NCBI RefSeq assembly: GCF_039545455.1
Contig: NZ_CP154468.1
Location: 1,127,501 to 1,191,500, forward strand
Reading direction: 5' to 3'
Length of the DNA stretch: 64,000 nt
Source: Brucella sp. BE17
GTDB taxonomy: Bacteria > Pseudomonadota > Alphaproteobacteria > Rhizobiales > Rhizobiaceae
Of this stretch, positions 26,501-36,765 are shown piece after piece. Below the pieces are notes generated by a model, which saw only the letters and a program-made list of their open reading frames with translations, did no database searches and was not told the DNA's origin. How positions within the stretch are numbered: position 1 is the first letter of the stretch; each line of letters starts with the position of its first letter. The translations under genes were made by a program, and so were the position numbers.

Positions 26501-28303
26501 GCCTTCGACCATCGCGACATATTCATTGATCCCGATCCTGTACCGGCAGATGGCTTTGTCGAGCGCAAGCGCCTGTTCGACCTGCCGCGCTCAAGCTGGC
26601 AGGATTATGATCAGGCGAAACTTTCAGCAGGCGGCGGCATCTATAGCCGCAGCCAGAAAACCATTACGCTTTCAGCCGAAGCAGCCCGTGTCATTGGACT
26701 TGCCAAGACCACGGCTTCGCCGCAGGAAATCATGATGGCGATTCTGAAAGCGCCGGTCGATCTTTTGTGGTTTGGTGGCATCGGCACCTATATCCGCTCT
26801 TCGGCTGAAACCGACGCACAGGTCGGCGACCGCGCCAATGATGCCATCCGCATTACCGGTGCCGAAGTACGCGCGCGGGTAATCGGCGAAGGTGCCAATC
26901 TTGGCATGACCCAGCGCGGGCGTATCGAATATGCGCTTACCGGTGGGCGCAGCAATACCGATGCCATCGACAATTCGGCAGGCGTCAATTGCTCCGACGT
27001 CGAGGTCAACATCAAGGTCGCGCTTGCCGCAGCCATGCGCTCGGGCAAGCTGAAACGTGCCGCCCGCAACAAGCTTCTGGTTAGCATGACGGATGACGTG
27101 TCAGAGCTGGTGCTGCGCAACAATTATCTGCAGCCCTTGGCGCTTTCCTTAAGCGAGCGTCAGGGACTGACGGAACTGCCCTATCAGGCGCGCTTCATGG
27201 CGGAACTTGAAAACCGCAAGCTTCTTGACCGCAAAGTTGAATATCTTCCCTCTGACCTCGTCTTGACCGAGCGCCAGAAGGCGGGCCAGCCGCTGACCCG
27301 GCCGGAACTCGCAGTCTTGCTCGCCTATGCCAAACTATCGCTATCGGATGACTTGCTGGCAAGCAGGCTGCCGGACGAACCATATTTGCAGTCGCTGCTG
27401 TTCGGCTATTTCCCCAATCGCATGGCAAAAACCTATGCGCAGGAGATTACAGGCCATCGCCTGAAGCGCGAAATCATCGCCACGCTGCTTGCAAATGACG
27501 TTGTCAACCGCGGTGGCATCACCTTTATCAGCCGCCTTGCCGATACGACCGGCAAGGCTCCTGCCGATATCGTGCGTGCTTATGTGGCGGTGCGCGACGG
27601 CTTCGAGATCGATGCGATCTACCGTGCCATCGACGCGCTCGATAACAGGGTTTTTGGCGATGTGCAGAACCAGTTCTATCATCTGGTCGGTGAAATGCTG
27701 CAATCAACCACCGCCTGGGTTCTACGCAACGATACGACACGAGCGGACCTGACGGAGCTGGTACGGACTATCACCAATGCGCGTGCCGAGCTGGAACCGC
27801 ATCTTGGCGAATTGCTGCCGGTTCAGCTTATTCAGTCCGTACAGGCGGACAAGGCAGCCTTTATCGAGAAGGGTGCTCCGGCACCGCTTGCGCGACAGCT
27901 TGCCAATCTGCAACTGGCCGGCGTCATGCCTGATATCGCGCTGATAGCACATCTGGCCTCGGCAAATCTGGTGGCAACTGCGAGAACCTATTTCGGTGTG
28001 TCGGAAGCTTTCCGCATCGGACGCATCGAAGAGGCAGCTCGGAGTATCCCCGTCACCGATTATTATGATGGTCTGGCGCTATCACGGGCAAACGACACGA
28101 TCACACAGGCCGCGCGTGGCATCACGATTGCCGCCCTCAAGCGGTTTGCCAAGGAAAGCGATCCATCAGCCGCATGGCTTGTGGCCGACGGCGCGCGCAT
28201 CCAGCAGGTCAGAAGCCGCATGGTGGCACTCACAGAAGGTGGTGATCTGACCGTCTCACGGCTTTCGGTTGCGGCTGGACTGATGTCGGACCTGGCCCAG
28301 TAA
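23513..28303 (+). CDS. gdhB: NAD-specific glutamate dehydrogenase, large (about 180 kDa) type
   Basis: This 1,596-residue enzyme oxidizes glutamate to 2-oxoglutarate and ammonium with NAD. Its N-terminal half holds ACT-like regulatory segments. The catalytic domain follows from about residue 750, with GGLRWSDRAQDYRTEVLGLV, the Lys-containing PVGAKGGFYPKR loop, and the nucleotide-binding VGVGDMSGDVFGNGM near 975. The start is GTG 23513, eight bases after AGGGAG; the frame is open to 23486. It is a single-gene unit ending at a hairpin. In Brucella relatives this is the main NAD-GDH. Confidence 0.95.
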   Translation: MTAKQDRSSKVKNSKASKEEQKGGEQKAFSAFSKLLFEWAPPEDLAAYSSEALAQSARHGYAGLEAWRKGKSIISVDTDIERHGRPVSVISIVNDNMPFLLDSIMGELNDHASQIFMVLHPVLDIEREKNALTIRGEASRLAPAKNIERVSLVQIHLPALDKQAASELTAALKRVLQQVRSAVSDWKPMLTRLNEAIADYKRVHELTAHPAMPEAIAFLEWLRDDRFIFLGMRELIFKNSGKKRELVPAKETLGILNDNSVRVLRSDDDDTKTPQEITEFLDSAEPLLVTKANSLSLVHRRSYLDYIGVKIFGEKGEAIGELRLVGLFTSVAYTSSVSGIPFIRSKADTVIKHLGFNREDHSGKALINVLEEYPRDELFQIDTESLTANAEMILALGERPRVRAVPRLDRFGRFATVLVYIPRDRYDSVVREKIGRYLVEIYGGDSFEFHPVFLQNGLTRVQFVIRRNERSTPHIDRETLEAQVRAMVRTWEDEVRESSENAEAKSVALASGFPPSYREIFTAPEALIDAERFASLNIQAPLFVDFYRYRTDGPNAVSLKLYHHGAPVVLSQRVPLLENMGFRVVSEQTIELPGIGQDGAPVYLHDMQLINAYGVPVELSDEGEMLEEVFRTVWDGFADNDGYNALVQTARLNARQIMILRSYGRYLQQAGIAYSQGLIAAALNHYPEIANDLYALFELRFNPASKKREKAEAKLVEAIETALLDVPSIDDDQILRRFRNLIEATLRTNAYAADDNGKPRVTFAFKLDPHLVDGLPDPRPYREIFVYGPEVEGVHLRFGSVARGGLRWSDRAQDYRTEVLGLVKAQQVKNAVIVPVGAKGGFYPKRLPTGGDRNAVFEAGRDAYKTFISTLLSVTDNIQDSHVVPPADVVRHDDDDPYFVVAADKGTATFSDTANGISQDHDFWLDDAFASGGSAGYDHKGMGITARGAWEAVKRHFREFDTDIQSEPFTVVGVGDMSGDVFGNGMLLSEQIRLVAAFDHRDIFIDPDPVPADGFVERKRLFDLPRSSWQDYDQAKLSAGGGIYSRSQKTITLSAEAARVIGLAKTTASPQEIMMAILKAPVDLLWFGGIGTYIRSSAETDAQVGDRANDAIRITGAEVRARVIGEGANLGMTQRGRIEYALTGGRSNTDAIDNSAGVNCSDVEVNIKVALAAAMRSGKLKRAARNKLLVSMTDDVSELVLRNNYLQPLALSLSERQGLTELPYQARFMAELENRKLLDRKVEYLPSDLVLTERQKAGQPLTRPELAVLLAYAKLSLSDDLLASRLPDEPYLQSLLFGYFPNRMAKTYAQEITGHRLKREIIATLLANDVVNRGGITFISRLADTTGKAPADIVRAYVAVRDGFEIDAIYRAIDALDNRVFGDVQNQFYHLVGEMLQSTTAWVLRNDTTRADLTELVRTITNARAELEPHLGELLPVQLIQSVQADKAAFIEKGAPAPLARQLANLQLAGVMPDIALIAHLASANLVATARTYFGVSEAFRIGRIEEAARSIPVTDYYDGLALSRANDTITQAARGITIAALKRFAKESDPSAAWLVADGARIQQVRSRMVALTEGGDLTVSRLSVAAGLMSDLAQ

Positions 28304-28318
28304 GCTTTTTAAAATCGA

Positions 28319-28354
28319 AAACGAAAGGGGCAGCTTGATGCTGCCCTTTCGTTT
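28319..28354 (+). terminator. Terminator after gdhB
   Basis: AAACGAAAGGGGCAGC and GCTGCCCTTTCGTTT form a long hairpin around a TTGAT loop, 16 bp after the GDH stop. It lies between gdhB and the next transporter gene. Confidence 0.8.
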
Positions 28355-28409
28355 CTTGAGATGTGCAAAGACGCTCTATAGACTTGATGATCGCGACGAG
28401 GAGAACCGA

Positions 28410-29798
28410 TTGAGCCTTTCCACCACAAAAGAGCCCCGGGGCGCCACAAAGCGCGGAATATGGGGTTGGATGCTTTTCGACTGGGCGGCACAGCCATTTT
28501 TCACCGTCGTCACGACTTTTATTTTCGGACCTTATTTCATTTCCCGCATGGCGGATAATCCGGAAGCCGGTCAAGCTGCGTGGGGATATGGCATTGCCGC
28601 AGCCGGTTTCGTGATCGCTATTTTGTCCCCTTTCCTGGGCGCAGTTTCAGACCGAACCGGAGCGCGTAAACCCTGGATTGCCACTTTCGCAGTACTGAAG
28701 ATAACGGGCCTGCTGGCGCTCTGGCTGGCCGTACCCGGCGCGAGCCTTTTCTGGGTTCTGTTCGCCTTCACAATCGCCACGGTTGCCGCAGAATTTTCCA
28801 TTGTTTTCAACGATTCAATGATGCCGCGCCTTGTCCGCCCCGGAGATATCGGCAAGGTCTCAAACATCGCCTGGGGTCTAGGCTATCTCGGTGGCATGAT
28901 CGTGCTCGTTTTCGTAGTGGTTTTTCTTGCCGCATCGCCGGAAACGGGCAAGACTATCATCGGCAGAGAACCGCTCTTCGGCCTTGATCCGCTGACTGGC
29001 GAAGATGCACGCATCACCGGCCCCCTTGCCGCCCTGTGGTATCTCATTTTCGTTTTGCCGATGTTTTTCTTCACTCCGGATGCAGCACGCAGCGATCCCT
29101 TGCGCACAGCGCTGCGCTCCGGTCTTTCCGAACTCAAAGCCACCTTGGGCGATGTGAAACAAAGAGCGGGAATCCTGCGGTTTCTGATCGCCCGCATGAT
29201 CTATCAGGATGGGATCAATGCGCTTCTGGCGCTGGGCGCGGGCTATGCCGCCGCTATGTTCAACTGGTCAATCACCGAAATCGGTCTGTTCGGTATCATT
29301 CTCAACGTCATGGCAATCTTCAGCTGTATCGCGGCAAGTTTCATCGATACACGGTTTGGCTCAAAGGCGGTCGTCATGGCAGCGCTTGTACTTCTGCTGC
29401 TGGCGTCGCTCGGCATTGTATCAACCGGCCGGGAGTACACTTTTTTTGGACTCATTCCGCTTGAAGGCGTTGAAACCGAAGGTTTGTTCTCAACCCCTGC
29501 CGAACATGCTTATCTGATTTATGGTCTTATGATCGGTGCGGCCTTCGGGCCGGTGCAAGCTTCGTCGCGCTCGTGGCTTGCGCGCAGCGTCACACCGCAG
29601 GAATCCGGGCGCTATTTCGGCATTTACGCCCTATCGGGTCGCGCGACCAGTTTTCTTGCGCCCTTTCTGATCGCAACAATCACCACATTGAGCGGATCAG
29701 CAGCGCTCGGCATGGCGGTTCTGCCGATCTTCTTTCTGGCCGGAGCCTTGCTTGCCCTTGTCACACCCTATCCGGCTAAGGAACACATTTCGATATAA
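28410..29798 (+). CDS. UMF1-type MFS transporter
   Basis: This 462-residue inner-membrane protein has about 12 membrane segments and the UMF1/Atg22-like start WGWMLFDWAAQPFFTVVTTFIFGPYF. This family is related to yeast Atg22 amino-acid effluxers and is widely annotated as a putative permease. The start is TTG 28410, seven bases after GAGGAG; an upstream ATG (28335) lies in the GDH terminator and is unlikely. It stands alone between gdhB and the convergent glpF. Substrate unknown. Confidence 0.8.
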   Translation: MSLSTTKEPRGATKRGIWGWMLFDWAAQPFFTVVTTFIFGPYFISRMADNPEAGQAAWGYGIAAAGFVIAILSPFLGAVSDRTGARKPWIATFAVLKITGLLALWLAVPGASLFWVLFAFTIATVAAEFSIVFNDSMMPRLVRPGDIGKVSNIAWGLGYLGGMIVLVFVVVFLAASPETGKTIIGREPLFGLDPLTGEDARITGPLAALWYLIFVLPMFFFTPDAARSDPLRTALRSGLSELKATLGDVKQRAGILRFLIARMIYQDGINALLALGAGYAAAMFNWSITEIGLFGIILNVMAIFSCIAASFIDTRFGSKAVVMAALVLLLLASLGIVSTGREYTFFGLIPLEGVETEGLFSTPAEHAYLIYGLMIGAAFGPVQASSRSWLARSVTPQESGRYFGIYALSGRATSFLAPFLIATITTLSGSAALGMAVLPIFFLAGALLALVTPYPAKEHISI

Positions 29799-29839
29799 AG
29801 GCAGCAGCCTTTTCATGGTTGCTGCCGTTCGCACGACAC

Positions 29840-30562
29840 CTACATCATATCCGCTGCCTTGGCGCAGGCAATGGCCAGCAACCCGCCGACGATAGGGGCC
29901 GCCACGGGCACCCAGGCATAAGACCAATCCGAGCTACCCTTGCCGGGAATGGGCAGAAGTGCATGGGCGATACGCGGTCCCAGATCACGTGCGGGATTGA
30001 TGGCATATCCGGTGGGTCCGCCAAGCGAAACACCAAGCGCCCAGACGAGCAGCCCAACCATCAAAGGTCCGAGTACACCGACCGCCCCGACCGCTTTCGT
30101 GCCAATGGCAATCACCACAAACACAAGCACGAAAGTTCCGATGACTTCCGTTATGAAATTGGCAGGGATGTTACGGATTGCCGGACCGGTGCAAAAGACA
30201 CCAAGTTTTAGCCCCTTGTCTTCAGTCGGCTTCCAGTGCGGCAGATATGCGAGATAGACAAGCACCGCGCCGGCAAAAGCGCCGAGCATCTGCACCCCGA
30301 TAAAGGGTACGACCTGGCTTGCAGGAAAGCTGCCCGCCGCGAAGAAAGCCAGTGTCACCGCCGGATTGAGATGTCCGGGAGCGCCCGCCGCCACTGCGAC
30401 AAGAACACCGCACAGAACCGCAAAACCCCATCCTGCAGTAATGACGATCCAGCCCGAGTTCTGACCCTTGGATTTTGCCAGAAGCACATTGGCGACGACC
30501 CCATCACCCAAGAGGATCAGGATCATCGTACCGAGAAATTCACCAATCAAACCGCTGTTCAT
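29840..30562 (-). CDS. glpF: Glycerol uptake facilitator (aquaglyceroporin)
   Basis: This 240-residue MIP-family channel has both NPA motifs: HLNPAVTL at 65-72 and INPARDLGPR near 200. The Asp after the second NPAR marks glycerol channels against strict water channels. Six membrane segments are visible. ATG 30562 is preceded by GGAGGACA; the frame is open further upstream. It follows glpK in the same direction, so both serve glycerol uptake and trapping. Confidence 0.9.
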   Translation of the reverse strand: MNSGLIGEFLGTMILILLGDGVVANVLLAKSKGQNSGWIVITAGWGFAVLCGVLVAVAAGAPGHLNPAVTLAFFAAGSFPASQVVPFIGVQMLGAFAGAVLVYLAYLPHWKPTEDKGLKLGVFCTGPAIRNIPANFITEVIGTFVLVFVVIAIGTKAVGAVGVLGPLMVGLLVWALGVSLGGPTGYAINPARDLGPRIAHALLPIPGKGSSDWSYAWVPVAAPIVGGLLAIACAKAADMM

Positions 30563-30649
30563 TGTGTCCTCCAGAAAAAGAGCGCAAAGCATCGCCCTCG
30601 GCTGACCTGTCATTAGCCGCCGGTTCAAAAAGATTGTCCTGAAATATCC

Positions 30650-30670
30650 GGCCCCGCCGAGCGGGGCTGG
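30650..30670 (-). promoter_or_regulatory. Intercistronic hairpin between glpK and glpF
   Basis: GCCCCGC-CGA-GCGGGGC is a perfect 7-bp stem with a 3-base loop in the 121-bp gap between glpK and glpF. No U-run follows in the direction of transcription, so it likely protects or attenuates rather than terminates. Confidence 0.5.
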
Positions 30671-30683
30671 AACTCAAATAGGC

Positions 30684-32189
30684 TTAGCCTTGTTCGACCC
30701 AGCCGAGGGATCTCTGGACAGCCTTTTCCCATGAGCGGAACAGGCTGGTACGCTCTTTTTCCGGCATCCGGGGATGCCACCGGTGCCCGACCTGCCAGTT
30801 CTCAACCATGTCGGCGGTCGATTTCCAGTAGCCGACGGCAAGACCCGCGGCATAGGCAGCGCCGAGTGCAGTCGTCTCGATGATCTTGGGACGTACCACC
30901 GGTACGTTCAAGATATCGGACTGAAACTGCATCATCAGTTCATTGACTGTCATGCCGCCATCAGCGCGTAGTTCAGTGATTTTAACGCCGGAGTCCTTTA
31001 CCATGGCGTCCAGCACTTCACGTACCTGATAGCAGCTTGCCTCAAGGGCCGCGCGGGCGATATGCCCCTTATTTGCAAAGCGGGTGAGACCTGCAATCAC
31101 GCCGCGCGCAGAATCTTCCCAATGCGGCGCATAAAGGCCCGAAAAGGCCGGCACAAAATAGACATCACCATTATCATCCACAGTACGGGCAAGGGTTTCG
31201 ATATCGCCACTGGTTTTTATAATGCCCAGATTGTCGCGTAGCCATTGCACCAGCGCGCCGGTGATGGCGATAGACCCCTCCAGCGCATAAACCGGCTTTG
31301 AATCACCCAACTGATAGGCGAGTGTGGTGAGGAGACCATAAGAGGACGGAACCAGTTTCTCGCCGGTACTCATCAACATGAAACAGCCGGTGCCGTAGGT
31401 GTTCTTGGCTTCGCCTGGCTCAAGACACGCCTGTCCGAAAAGTGCTGCCTGTTGATCGCCGAGAATGCCGGCAAGCTTCACGCCTCCGAGCGAGGGAATG
31501 ACAACCTCGCCATAGACTTCACTGGACGAGCGGATTTCCGGAAGACATGCGGCCGGTATCTCGAAAAGACGGAGAATTTCCTCGTCCCATCGCAGTGTGG
31601 CAAGATCAATCAATTGAGTGCGCGAGGCATTGGTGACATCGGTGATGTGAATGCCGCCTTTTGGTCCGCCGGTGAGGTTCCAGACCAGCCATGAATCAAT
31701 CGTGCCGAACAACGCATCGCCGGCTTCAGCCTTTTCACGCGCGCCGGGAACATGATCGAGTAGCCAGCGTAGCTTCAAGCCGGAAAAATAAGTCGAGATC
31801 GGCAGACCTGTCTTGTCGCGCAGACGATCCGCGCCGCCGTCTTTGGCATAACGCGCGACCAGTTGGTCTGTACGCGTATCCATCCAGACAAGCGCGTTAT
31901 GGAGCGGAGCGCCAGTCTTACGGTCCCACAGCAGCGTGGTCTCGCGCTGGTTGGTGATGCCGACGGAAGCGATATCCGAGGCCTTCAATTTCGCCTTTTT
32001 AAGTGTTTCAGCAATGACAAGCTGGGTATTGCGCCATATTTCCGTGGGATTGTGCTCGACCCAACCCGCCTTGGGATAAATCTGCTCATGCTCACGCTGC
32101 TCCATGGCGATGATATCGCCCTGCTTGTCAAAAATGATGAAACGGGAACTCGTAGTTCCCTGATCGATGGAACCTATATATTGCGTCAT
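30684..32189 (-). CDS. glpK: Glycerol kinase
   Basis: This 501-residue FGGY-family kinase phosphorylates glycerol to glycerol 3-phosphate. It starts [20 protein letters not shown], the glycerol-kinase adenosine-phosphate loop, and has [14 protein letters not shown], the active-site WMDTRTD segment and the [20 protein letters not shown] region. ATG 32189 is preceded by GGAGGAG; an upstream TTG (32195) is less likely. Length is normal. It precedes glpF on the same strand. Confidence 0.96.
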   Translation of the reverse strand: MTQYIGSIDQGTTSSRFIIFDKQGDIIAMEQREHEQIYPKAGWVEHNPTEIWRNTQLVIAETLKKAKLKASDIASVGITNQRETTLLWDRKTGAPLHNALVWMDTRTDQLVARYAKDGGADRLRDKTGLPISTYFSGLKLRWLLDHVPGAREKAEAGDALFGTIDSWLVWNLTGGPKGGIHITDVTNASRTQLIDLATLRWDEEILRLFEIPAACLPEIRSSSEVYGEVVIPSLGGVKLAGILGDQQAALFGQACLEPGEAKNTYGTGCFMLMSTGEKLVPSSYGLLTTLAYQLGDSKPVYALEGSIAITGALVQWLRDNLGIIKTSGDIETLARTVDDNGDVYFVPAFSGLYAPHWEDSARGVIAGLTRFANKGHIARAALEASCYQVREVLDAMVKDSGVKITELRADGGMTVNELMMQFQSDILNVPVVRPKIIETTALGAAYAAGLAVGYWKSTADMVENWQVGHRWHPRMPEKERTSLFRSWEKAVQRSLGWVEQG

Positions 32190-32455
32190 CTGCAATTCTC
32201 CTCCCTGATCGGTTACTCCGCCATCCAGCGTAGCAGGCGGGTGACTTTAACGGAGCACCCAAAACCTCGACGTCACTCTTACCATTCACGCTCACACGCA
32301 AAACGAGTGCATACGAAATAATATGAATTATAAACGAAAGCAATATCGATTCTTTTACATTCGCTATAGCTAATAATGATAATACTAAGCCGACGAAAAG
32401 AAAATAATTTTCGTTCTCGAAAATCTTCGAGTGAAAAATTAAACCTGCATCTTAC
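32190..32455. other. Intergenic stretch upstream of glpK
   Basis: A 266-bp A/T-rich gap between the glpK start and the purH terminator. It must hold the glpK promoter, but I see no clear operator or small RNA. Confidence 0.5.
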
Positions 32456-32490
32456 AAAAAAGCCCCGGAACCTGAGGTTCCGGGGCTTTG
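32456..32490 (-). terminator. Terminator after purH
   Basis: AAGCCCCGGAACC-TGA-GGTTCCGGGGCTT with an A-run on its far side forms a strong hairpin with a U-run in the direction of purH transcription. Confidence 0.92.
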
Positions 32491-32522
32491 CACTTAATCA
32501 ACGCTCTTTAAAACGAAATCAT

Positions 32523-34139
32523 TCAATGCCGGAAATGGCGCATGCCGGTCATTACCATGGCGATGCCATGCTCGTCGGCAGCCGCGATCACTTCTTCGTC
32601 ACGCATGGACCCGCCCGGCTGGATAACCGCCGTCGCACCCGCCTGAACGGCGGAAAGCAGACCATCCGCAAACGGGAAGAAGGCGTCAGACGCCACCACG
32701 CAGCCCTTTGTCAACGGTTCGGTCAGTCCTGCGGCTTCTGCTGCATCTTCCGCCTTGCGCGCAGCAATACGCGCGGAATCCACGCGGCTCATCTGACCTG
32801 CGCCAATGCCGACCGTTGCCCCATCCTTCACATAGACGATAGCGTTGGATTTGACGTGCTTGGCGATGCGGAAGGCGAATTTCATATCGTTGAGTTCGGC
32901 ATCACTCGGTTTCCGCTTGGTCACGACTTTCAGATCGAGATCGTCCACGACACCATTGTCGCGCGACTGCACCAGCACACCGCCCGCAACCGTTTTAGCT
33001 GCAATGCCCTTGGCACGCGGATCGGGCAGACCTCCGGTCACCAGCAAGCGCAGGTTCTTCTTGGCCGCTACGATCGCCTGTGCGCCTTCTGTGGCGTCGG
33101 GTGCAATGATGACTTCCGTGAAAATCTTGACGATTTCCTCGGCTGCTTCCTCATCAAGCGTCTTGTTGAGCGCGACAATGCCGCCAAAGGCTGAAACCGG
33201 ATCGCAGGCCAGCGCCTTGAGGTAGGCGTCCTTGATGGAGGCGCCTTCGGCAACACCGCATGGATTGGCGTGCTTGATGATCGCAACGGCTGCGGTACGC
33301 GCCGGATCGAACTCGGCCACCAGTTCAAAGGCCGCATCGGTATCATTGATATTGTTATAGGAAAGCTGCTTGCCCTGAAGCTGGGTTGCGGTTGCAACAC
33401 CGGGACGCTTTTCGCCGCTGAGATAAAAACCAGCCGTCTGATGCGGGTTTTCGCCATAACGCATGACAGAATGCAACTTGCCCGCAACTGAACGCCAGAT
33501 CGGGGTTTCTTCCTCAATTGCCTCGGCAAACCAGTTGGAAATGGCAGTATCGTAAGCAGAAGTTCGCGAAAAAGCCTTGGCGGCGAGCTTTTTGCGGAAG
33601 GAAAGCGGCAGGGAGCCTGCATGTTTTTCAAGCTCAGTGACCACTTCCGCATAATCAGCCGGATCGACAACCGTTGCCACATAGGCGTGGTTTTTGGCCG
33701 ATGCACGGATCATCGCCGGACCGCCAATGTCGATATTTTCGACGGTGGTGTCGTAATCGCCGCGCTTAAAGCGCACATCCTCGAAAGGGTAGAGATTGAT
33801 GACCGCCAGATCGATGCCAGCAATGCCATGTTCTTCCATCGCAGCGACATGTTCGGGGTCGTTGCGTACGGCAAGCAATCCGCCATGCACGGATGGATGC
33901 AGTGTCTTTACGCGCCCGTCCATGATTTCGGGAAAGCCAGTGACTTCTGAAACGTCGCGCACCGGAATGCCTTCGGCTGCAATCGACTTGGCGGTGCCGC
34001 CGGTCGACAGTATTTCGACGCCATGCGCATGAAGCGCCTTGGCGAAATCGATCAGACCGGTCTTGTCGGAAACCGAAAGGAGGGCGCGGCGCACCCGATG
34101 AAGATCGGGAGCGGGAATATGCTTTGAGCTGACTGCCAT
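32523..34139 (-). CDS. purH: Bifunctional AICAR transformylase/IMP cyclohydrolase
   Basis: This 538-residue enzyme performs the last two steps of IMP synthesis. The N-terminal MGS-like cyclohydrolase domain ([41 protein letters not shown]) is followed by the AICARFT domain with [12 protein letters not shown] and a [11 protein letters not shown] segment near the C-terminus. Length is standard. A single-gene unit in the window with its own terminator. Confidence 0.97.
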   Translation of the reverse strand: MAVSSKHIPAPDLHRVRRALLSVSDKTGLIDFAKALHAHGVEILSTGGTAKSIAAEGIPVRDVSEVTGFPEIMDGRVKTLHPSVHGGLLAVRNDPEHVAAMEEHGIAGIDLAVINLYPFEDVRFKRGDYDTTVENIDIGGPAMIRASAKNHAYVATVVDPADYAEVVTELEKHAGSLPLSFRKKLAAKAFSRTSAYDTAISNWFAEAIEEETPIWRSVAGKLHSVMRYGENPHQTAGFYLSGEKRPGVATATQLQGKQLSYNNINDTDAAFELVAEFDPARTAAVAIIKHANPCGVAEGASIKDAYLKALACDPVSAFGGIVALNKTLDEEAAEEIVKIFTEVIIAPDATEGAQAIVAAKKNLRLLVTGGLPDPRAKGIAAKTVAGGVLVQSRDNGVVDDLDLKVVTKRKPSDAELNDMKFAFRIAKHVKSNAIVYVKDGATVGIGAGQMSRVDSARIAARKAEDAAEAAGLTEPLTKGCVVASDAFFPFADGLLSAVQAGATAVIQPGGSMRDEEVIAAADEHGIAMVMTGMRHFRH

Positions 34140-34276
34140 AGGATATGGTCTCTTCGTTGCTGAAGCTTTTGCTTACAGGAAAGGGGACAGCGTCGCCCTA
34201 ACACAGCAGCAAAAAGAATCCTATCGAAAAGACCATGAAATCCCAAGGTTCATATAATCCCGTTGTGAAAGCGGGA

Positions 34277-35773
34277 CTATTTCATTGTCGGTATGACGAA
34301 CTCAGCCCCATCTTTTACACCGGACGGCCAGCGCGAGGTGACGGTCTTGGTCTTGGTATAGAAGCGGAAGGCATCGGGGCCATGCTGGTTGAGATCGCCA
34401 AAGCCGGACGCTTTCCAGCCGCCGAACGTATAATAAGCGATTGGCACCGGGATCGGTACATTGATGCCGACCATGCCGACCTGTACGCGATTGGCAAAGT
34501 CACGTGCCGCATCGCCATCGCGGGTGAAAATGGAAACGCCATTGCCATATTCATGATCATTGGGCAGGGCCAGCGCTTCCTCATAATTTTTGGCGCGCAC
34601 GACGGAAAGCACAGGCCCGAAAATTTCTTCTTTATAGATGCGCATATCGGGCGTGACATGATCGAACAGACAACCGCCCATGTAAAAGCCGTTCTCATAG
34701 CCCTGCATTTTGAAATCACGGCCATCGACAACGAGCTTTGCGCCTTCCTTGACGCCAAGGTCGACATAGCCACGCACGCGATCAACGGCTGCCTGCGTCA
34801 CCAGCGGTCCATAATCGGCACTGTTATCGGTCGAGGTGCCGATCTTGAGCGCTTCCACTCGCGGGATCAGCTTTTCCATGAGACGGTTGGCAGTATCCTC
34901 ACCAACCGGAACGGCCACCGAAATAGCCATGCAGCGTTCACCCGCCGAACCGTAACCGGCACCAATAAGCGCATCCACCGTCTGGTCCATATCCGCATCC
35001 GGCATGATAAGAAGATGGTTCTTTGCACCGCCAAAGCATTGTACGCGCTTGCCGTTCGAGCAGCCGCGACCGTAGATATATTGCGCAATCGGCGTCGAGC
35101 CGACAAAGCCGATGGCCTGAATATCGGGATCGTCCAGCAGCGCATCGACCGCTTCCTTGTCACCATTGACGACATTGAAAATGCCTGCCGGAAGTCCGGC
35201 TTCAAGGAACAGTTCGGCCAGACGCATCGGCACACCCGGATCGCGCTCGGACGGCTTTAAAACAAACGCATTGCCGCAGGCGATGGCCGGACCGGCCTTC
35301 CAGAGCGGAATCATCGCCGGGAAGTTGAAGGGGGTAATGCCAGCAACCACACCAAGCGGCTGGCGCATGGAATAGGTGTCGATGCCTGGGCCGGCGTTGT
35401 CGGAATATTCGCCCTTCATCATGTGCGGCGCACCAAGGCACACTTCAACCACTTCCAACCCGCGCTGGATATCGCCCTTGGCGTCAGCAATGGTCTTGCC
35501 GTGCTCGCGAGCCAGTAATTCAGCAAGGCTGTCATATTCAGCTTCGACCAGCTCAAGAAAGCGGCGCAACACTCGCACCCGGCGCTGCGGATTGGTTGCC
35601 GCCCATGCGGGCTGTGCCACTTTGGCGTTTTCAACGGCGGCACGCACCTCTTCCTTCGAAGCCAGCGCAACTGTTGCCTGAACGCTGCCGTCCAGCGGCT
35701 GAAAAACGTCTGTCGCGCGTCCGCTTTTGCCTGCCACATGCTTGCCGCCGATGAAATGTCCGATCGTGCGCAT
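34277..35773 (-). CDS. mmsA: CoA-acylating methylmalonate-semialdehyde dehydrogenase
   Basis: This 498-residue aldehyde dehydrogenase converts malonate or methylmalonate semialdehyde to acetyl- or propionyl-CoA in valine and inositol breakdown. MRTIGHFIGGKHV is a typical MmsA start. FGGAKNHLLIMPDADM and GSAGERCMAI (catalytic Cys near 287) are MmsA-specific; there is no Glu at the general ALDH base site, as in this family. ATG 35773 is preceded by GGAGG. A LysR regulator diverges from it. Confidence 0.94.
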   Translation of the reverse strand: MRTIGHFIGGKHVAGKSGRATDVFQPLDGSVQATVALASKEEVRAAVENAKVAQPAWAATNPQRRVRVLRRFLELVEAEYDSLAELLAREHGKTIADAKGDIQRGLEVVEVCLGAPHMMKGEYSDNAGPGIDTYSMRQPLGVVAGITPFNFPAMIPLWKAGPAIACGNAFVLKPSERDPGVPMRLAELFLEAGLPAGIFNVVNGDKEAVDALLDDPDIQAIGFVGSTPIAQYIYGRGCSNGKRVQCFGGAKNHLLIMPDADMDQTVDALIGAGYGSAGERCMAISVAVPVGEDTANRLMEKLIPRVEALKIGTSTDNSADYGPLVTQAAVDRVRGYVDLGVKEGAKLVVDGRDFKMQGYENGFYMGGCLFDHVTPDMRIYKEEIFGPVLSVVRAKNYEEALALPNDHEYGNGVSIFTRDGDAARDFANRVQVGMVGINVPIPVPIAYYTFGGWKASGFGDLNQHGPDAFRFYTKTKTVTSRWPSGVKDGAEFVIPTMK

Positions 35774-35874
35774 CCCAAAACCTCCGTTATGATCCGTCGG
35801 GCCATCTTGGCTTTGCAAAAACATGATTGCAAGGCCTTCAAAAGCGTATCCGTTGTGCATTTTTTATAGTAATC

Positions 35875-36765
35875 ATGCCAGTCATGAACTGGGATGATAT
35901 TCGCATATTTCTGGCTGTAGCCCGCGCAGGACAAATACTGGGCGCGGCCAAAAGGCTGGACCTCAATCATACCACCGTTGCAAGGCGCCTGACGGCACTT
36001 GAAACATCGCTTTCGACAACATTGCTCACGCGCCGCACCAATGGCTCGAGTTTGACGCAGGCGGGTGAAGAATTTCTGCTTGCAGCCGAGCGTATGGAAG
36101 CGGAAATGCTGGCCGCACGCGCACAGGTCGGTGACGCGGATATCGCCATATCCGGCACGGTGCGTATTGGTGCGCCCGATGGTTTTGGCGTGCGCTTTCT
36201 GGCCCCGCGTCTGGCGCAACTGGCCAGACAATATCCCGACCTAACGATACAACTGGTGCCGGTTCCACGCTCCTTTTCGTTGTCGCGACGCGAGGCCGAT
36301 ATCGCCATTACAGTAGAGCGTCCTGAGCAGGGGCGGCTCATCGCCCGCAGACTTGTGGATTATACGCTTGGGCTTTTTGCGCATAAGGATTATCTGGCAG
36401 AATATGGTGTGCCGGAGACTGTGGATGCACTGTCGAAACATCGTCTGATCGGTTATGTCGACGATCTGGTGATTACGCCTTCGCTCGCCTATGCCCTGGA
36501 AATCAGTCGCGACTGGAAACCGGGTTTTGAGGTATCAAGTGCGCTTGGTCAGACCGAAGCGGTACGAGCGGGCGGCGGTATTGGCATTTTACATGCCTTC
36601 ATCGCCCGCGCCGATCCCGATCTGGTCGCAGTTCTTCCAGAGCGGTCGATAAAGCGCTCCTACTGGCTTTCCTATCATGAAACAGCGCGCACCTTGCGCC
36701 GGGTAACGGCTGTGGCCGCACTGATTTCAGAACTGGTCGAAAAGGAAAAATCCCTTTTCAGTTGA
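35875..36765 (+). CDS. LysR-family transcriptional regulator
   Basis: This 296-residue protein has the LysR helix-turn-helix (NWDDIRIFLAVARAGQILGAAKRLDL at the N-terminus) and a type-2 periplasmic-binding-like ligand domain. It diverges from mmsA with a 101-bp gap, the usual arrangement for a regulator of its neighbour, so mmsA is the likely target. ATG 35875 and ATG 35884 are both possible starts; the conserved helix begins just after the second. Confidence 0.88.
   Translation: MPVMNWDDIRIFLAVARAGQILGAAKRLDLNHTTVARRLTALETSLSTTLLTRRTNGSSLTQAGEEFLLAAERMEAEMLAARAQVGDADIAISGTVRIGAPDGFGVRFLAPRLAQLARQYPDLTIQLVPVPRSFSLSRREADIAITVERPEQGRLIARRLVDYTLGLFAHKDYLAEYGVPETVDALSKHRLIGYVDDLVITPSLAYALEISRDWKPGFEVSSALGQTEAVRAGGGIGILHAFIARADPDLVAVLPERSIKRSYWLSYHETARTLRRVTAVAALISELVEKEKSLFS

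Noticed and set aside
29800..29826. GGCAGCA/TGCTGCC inverted repeat between the UMF1-type gene and glpF
   Set aside because: Loop is long and there is no T-run; too weak to call a terminator.
34235..35260. 341-codon plus-strand open frame opposite mmsA
   Set aside because: The minus-strand frame encodes an unmistakable aldehyde dehydrogenase; the plus frame has no domain and no ribosome-binding site.
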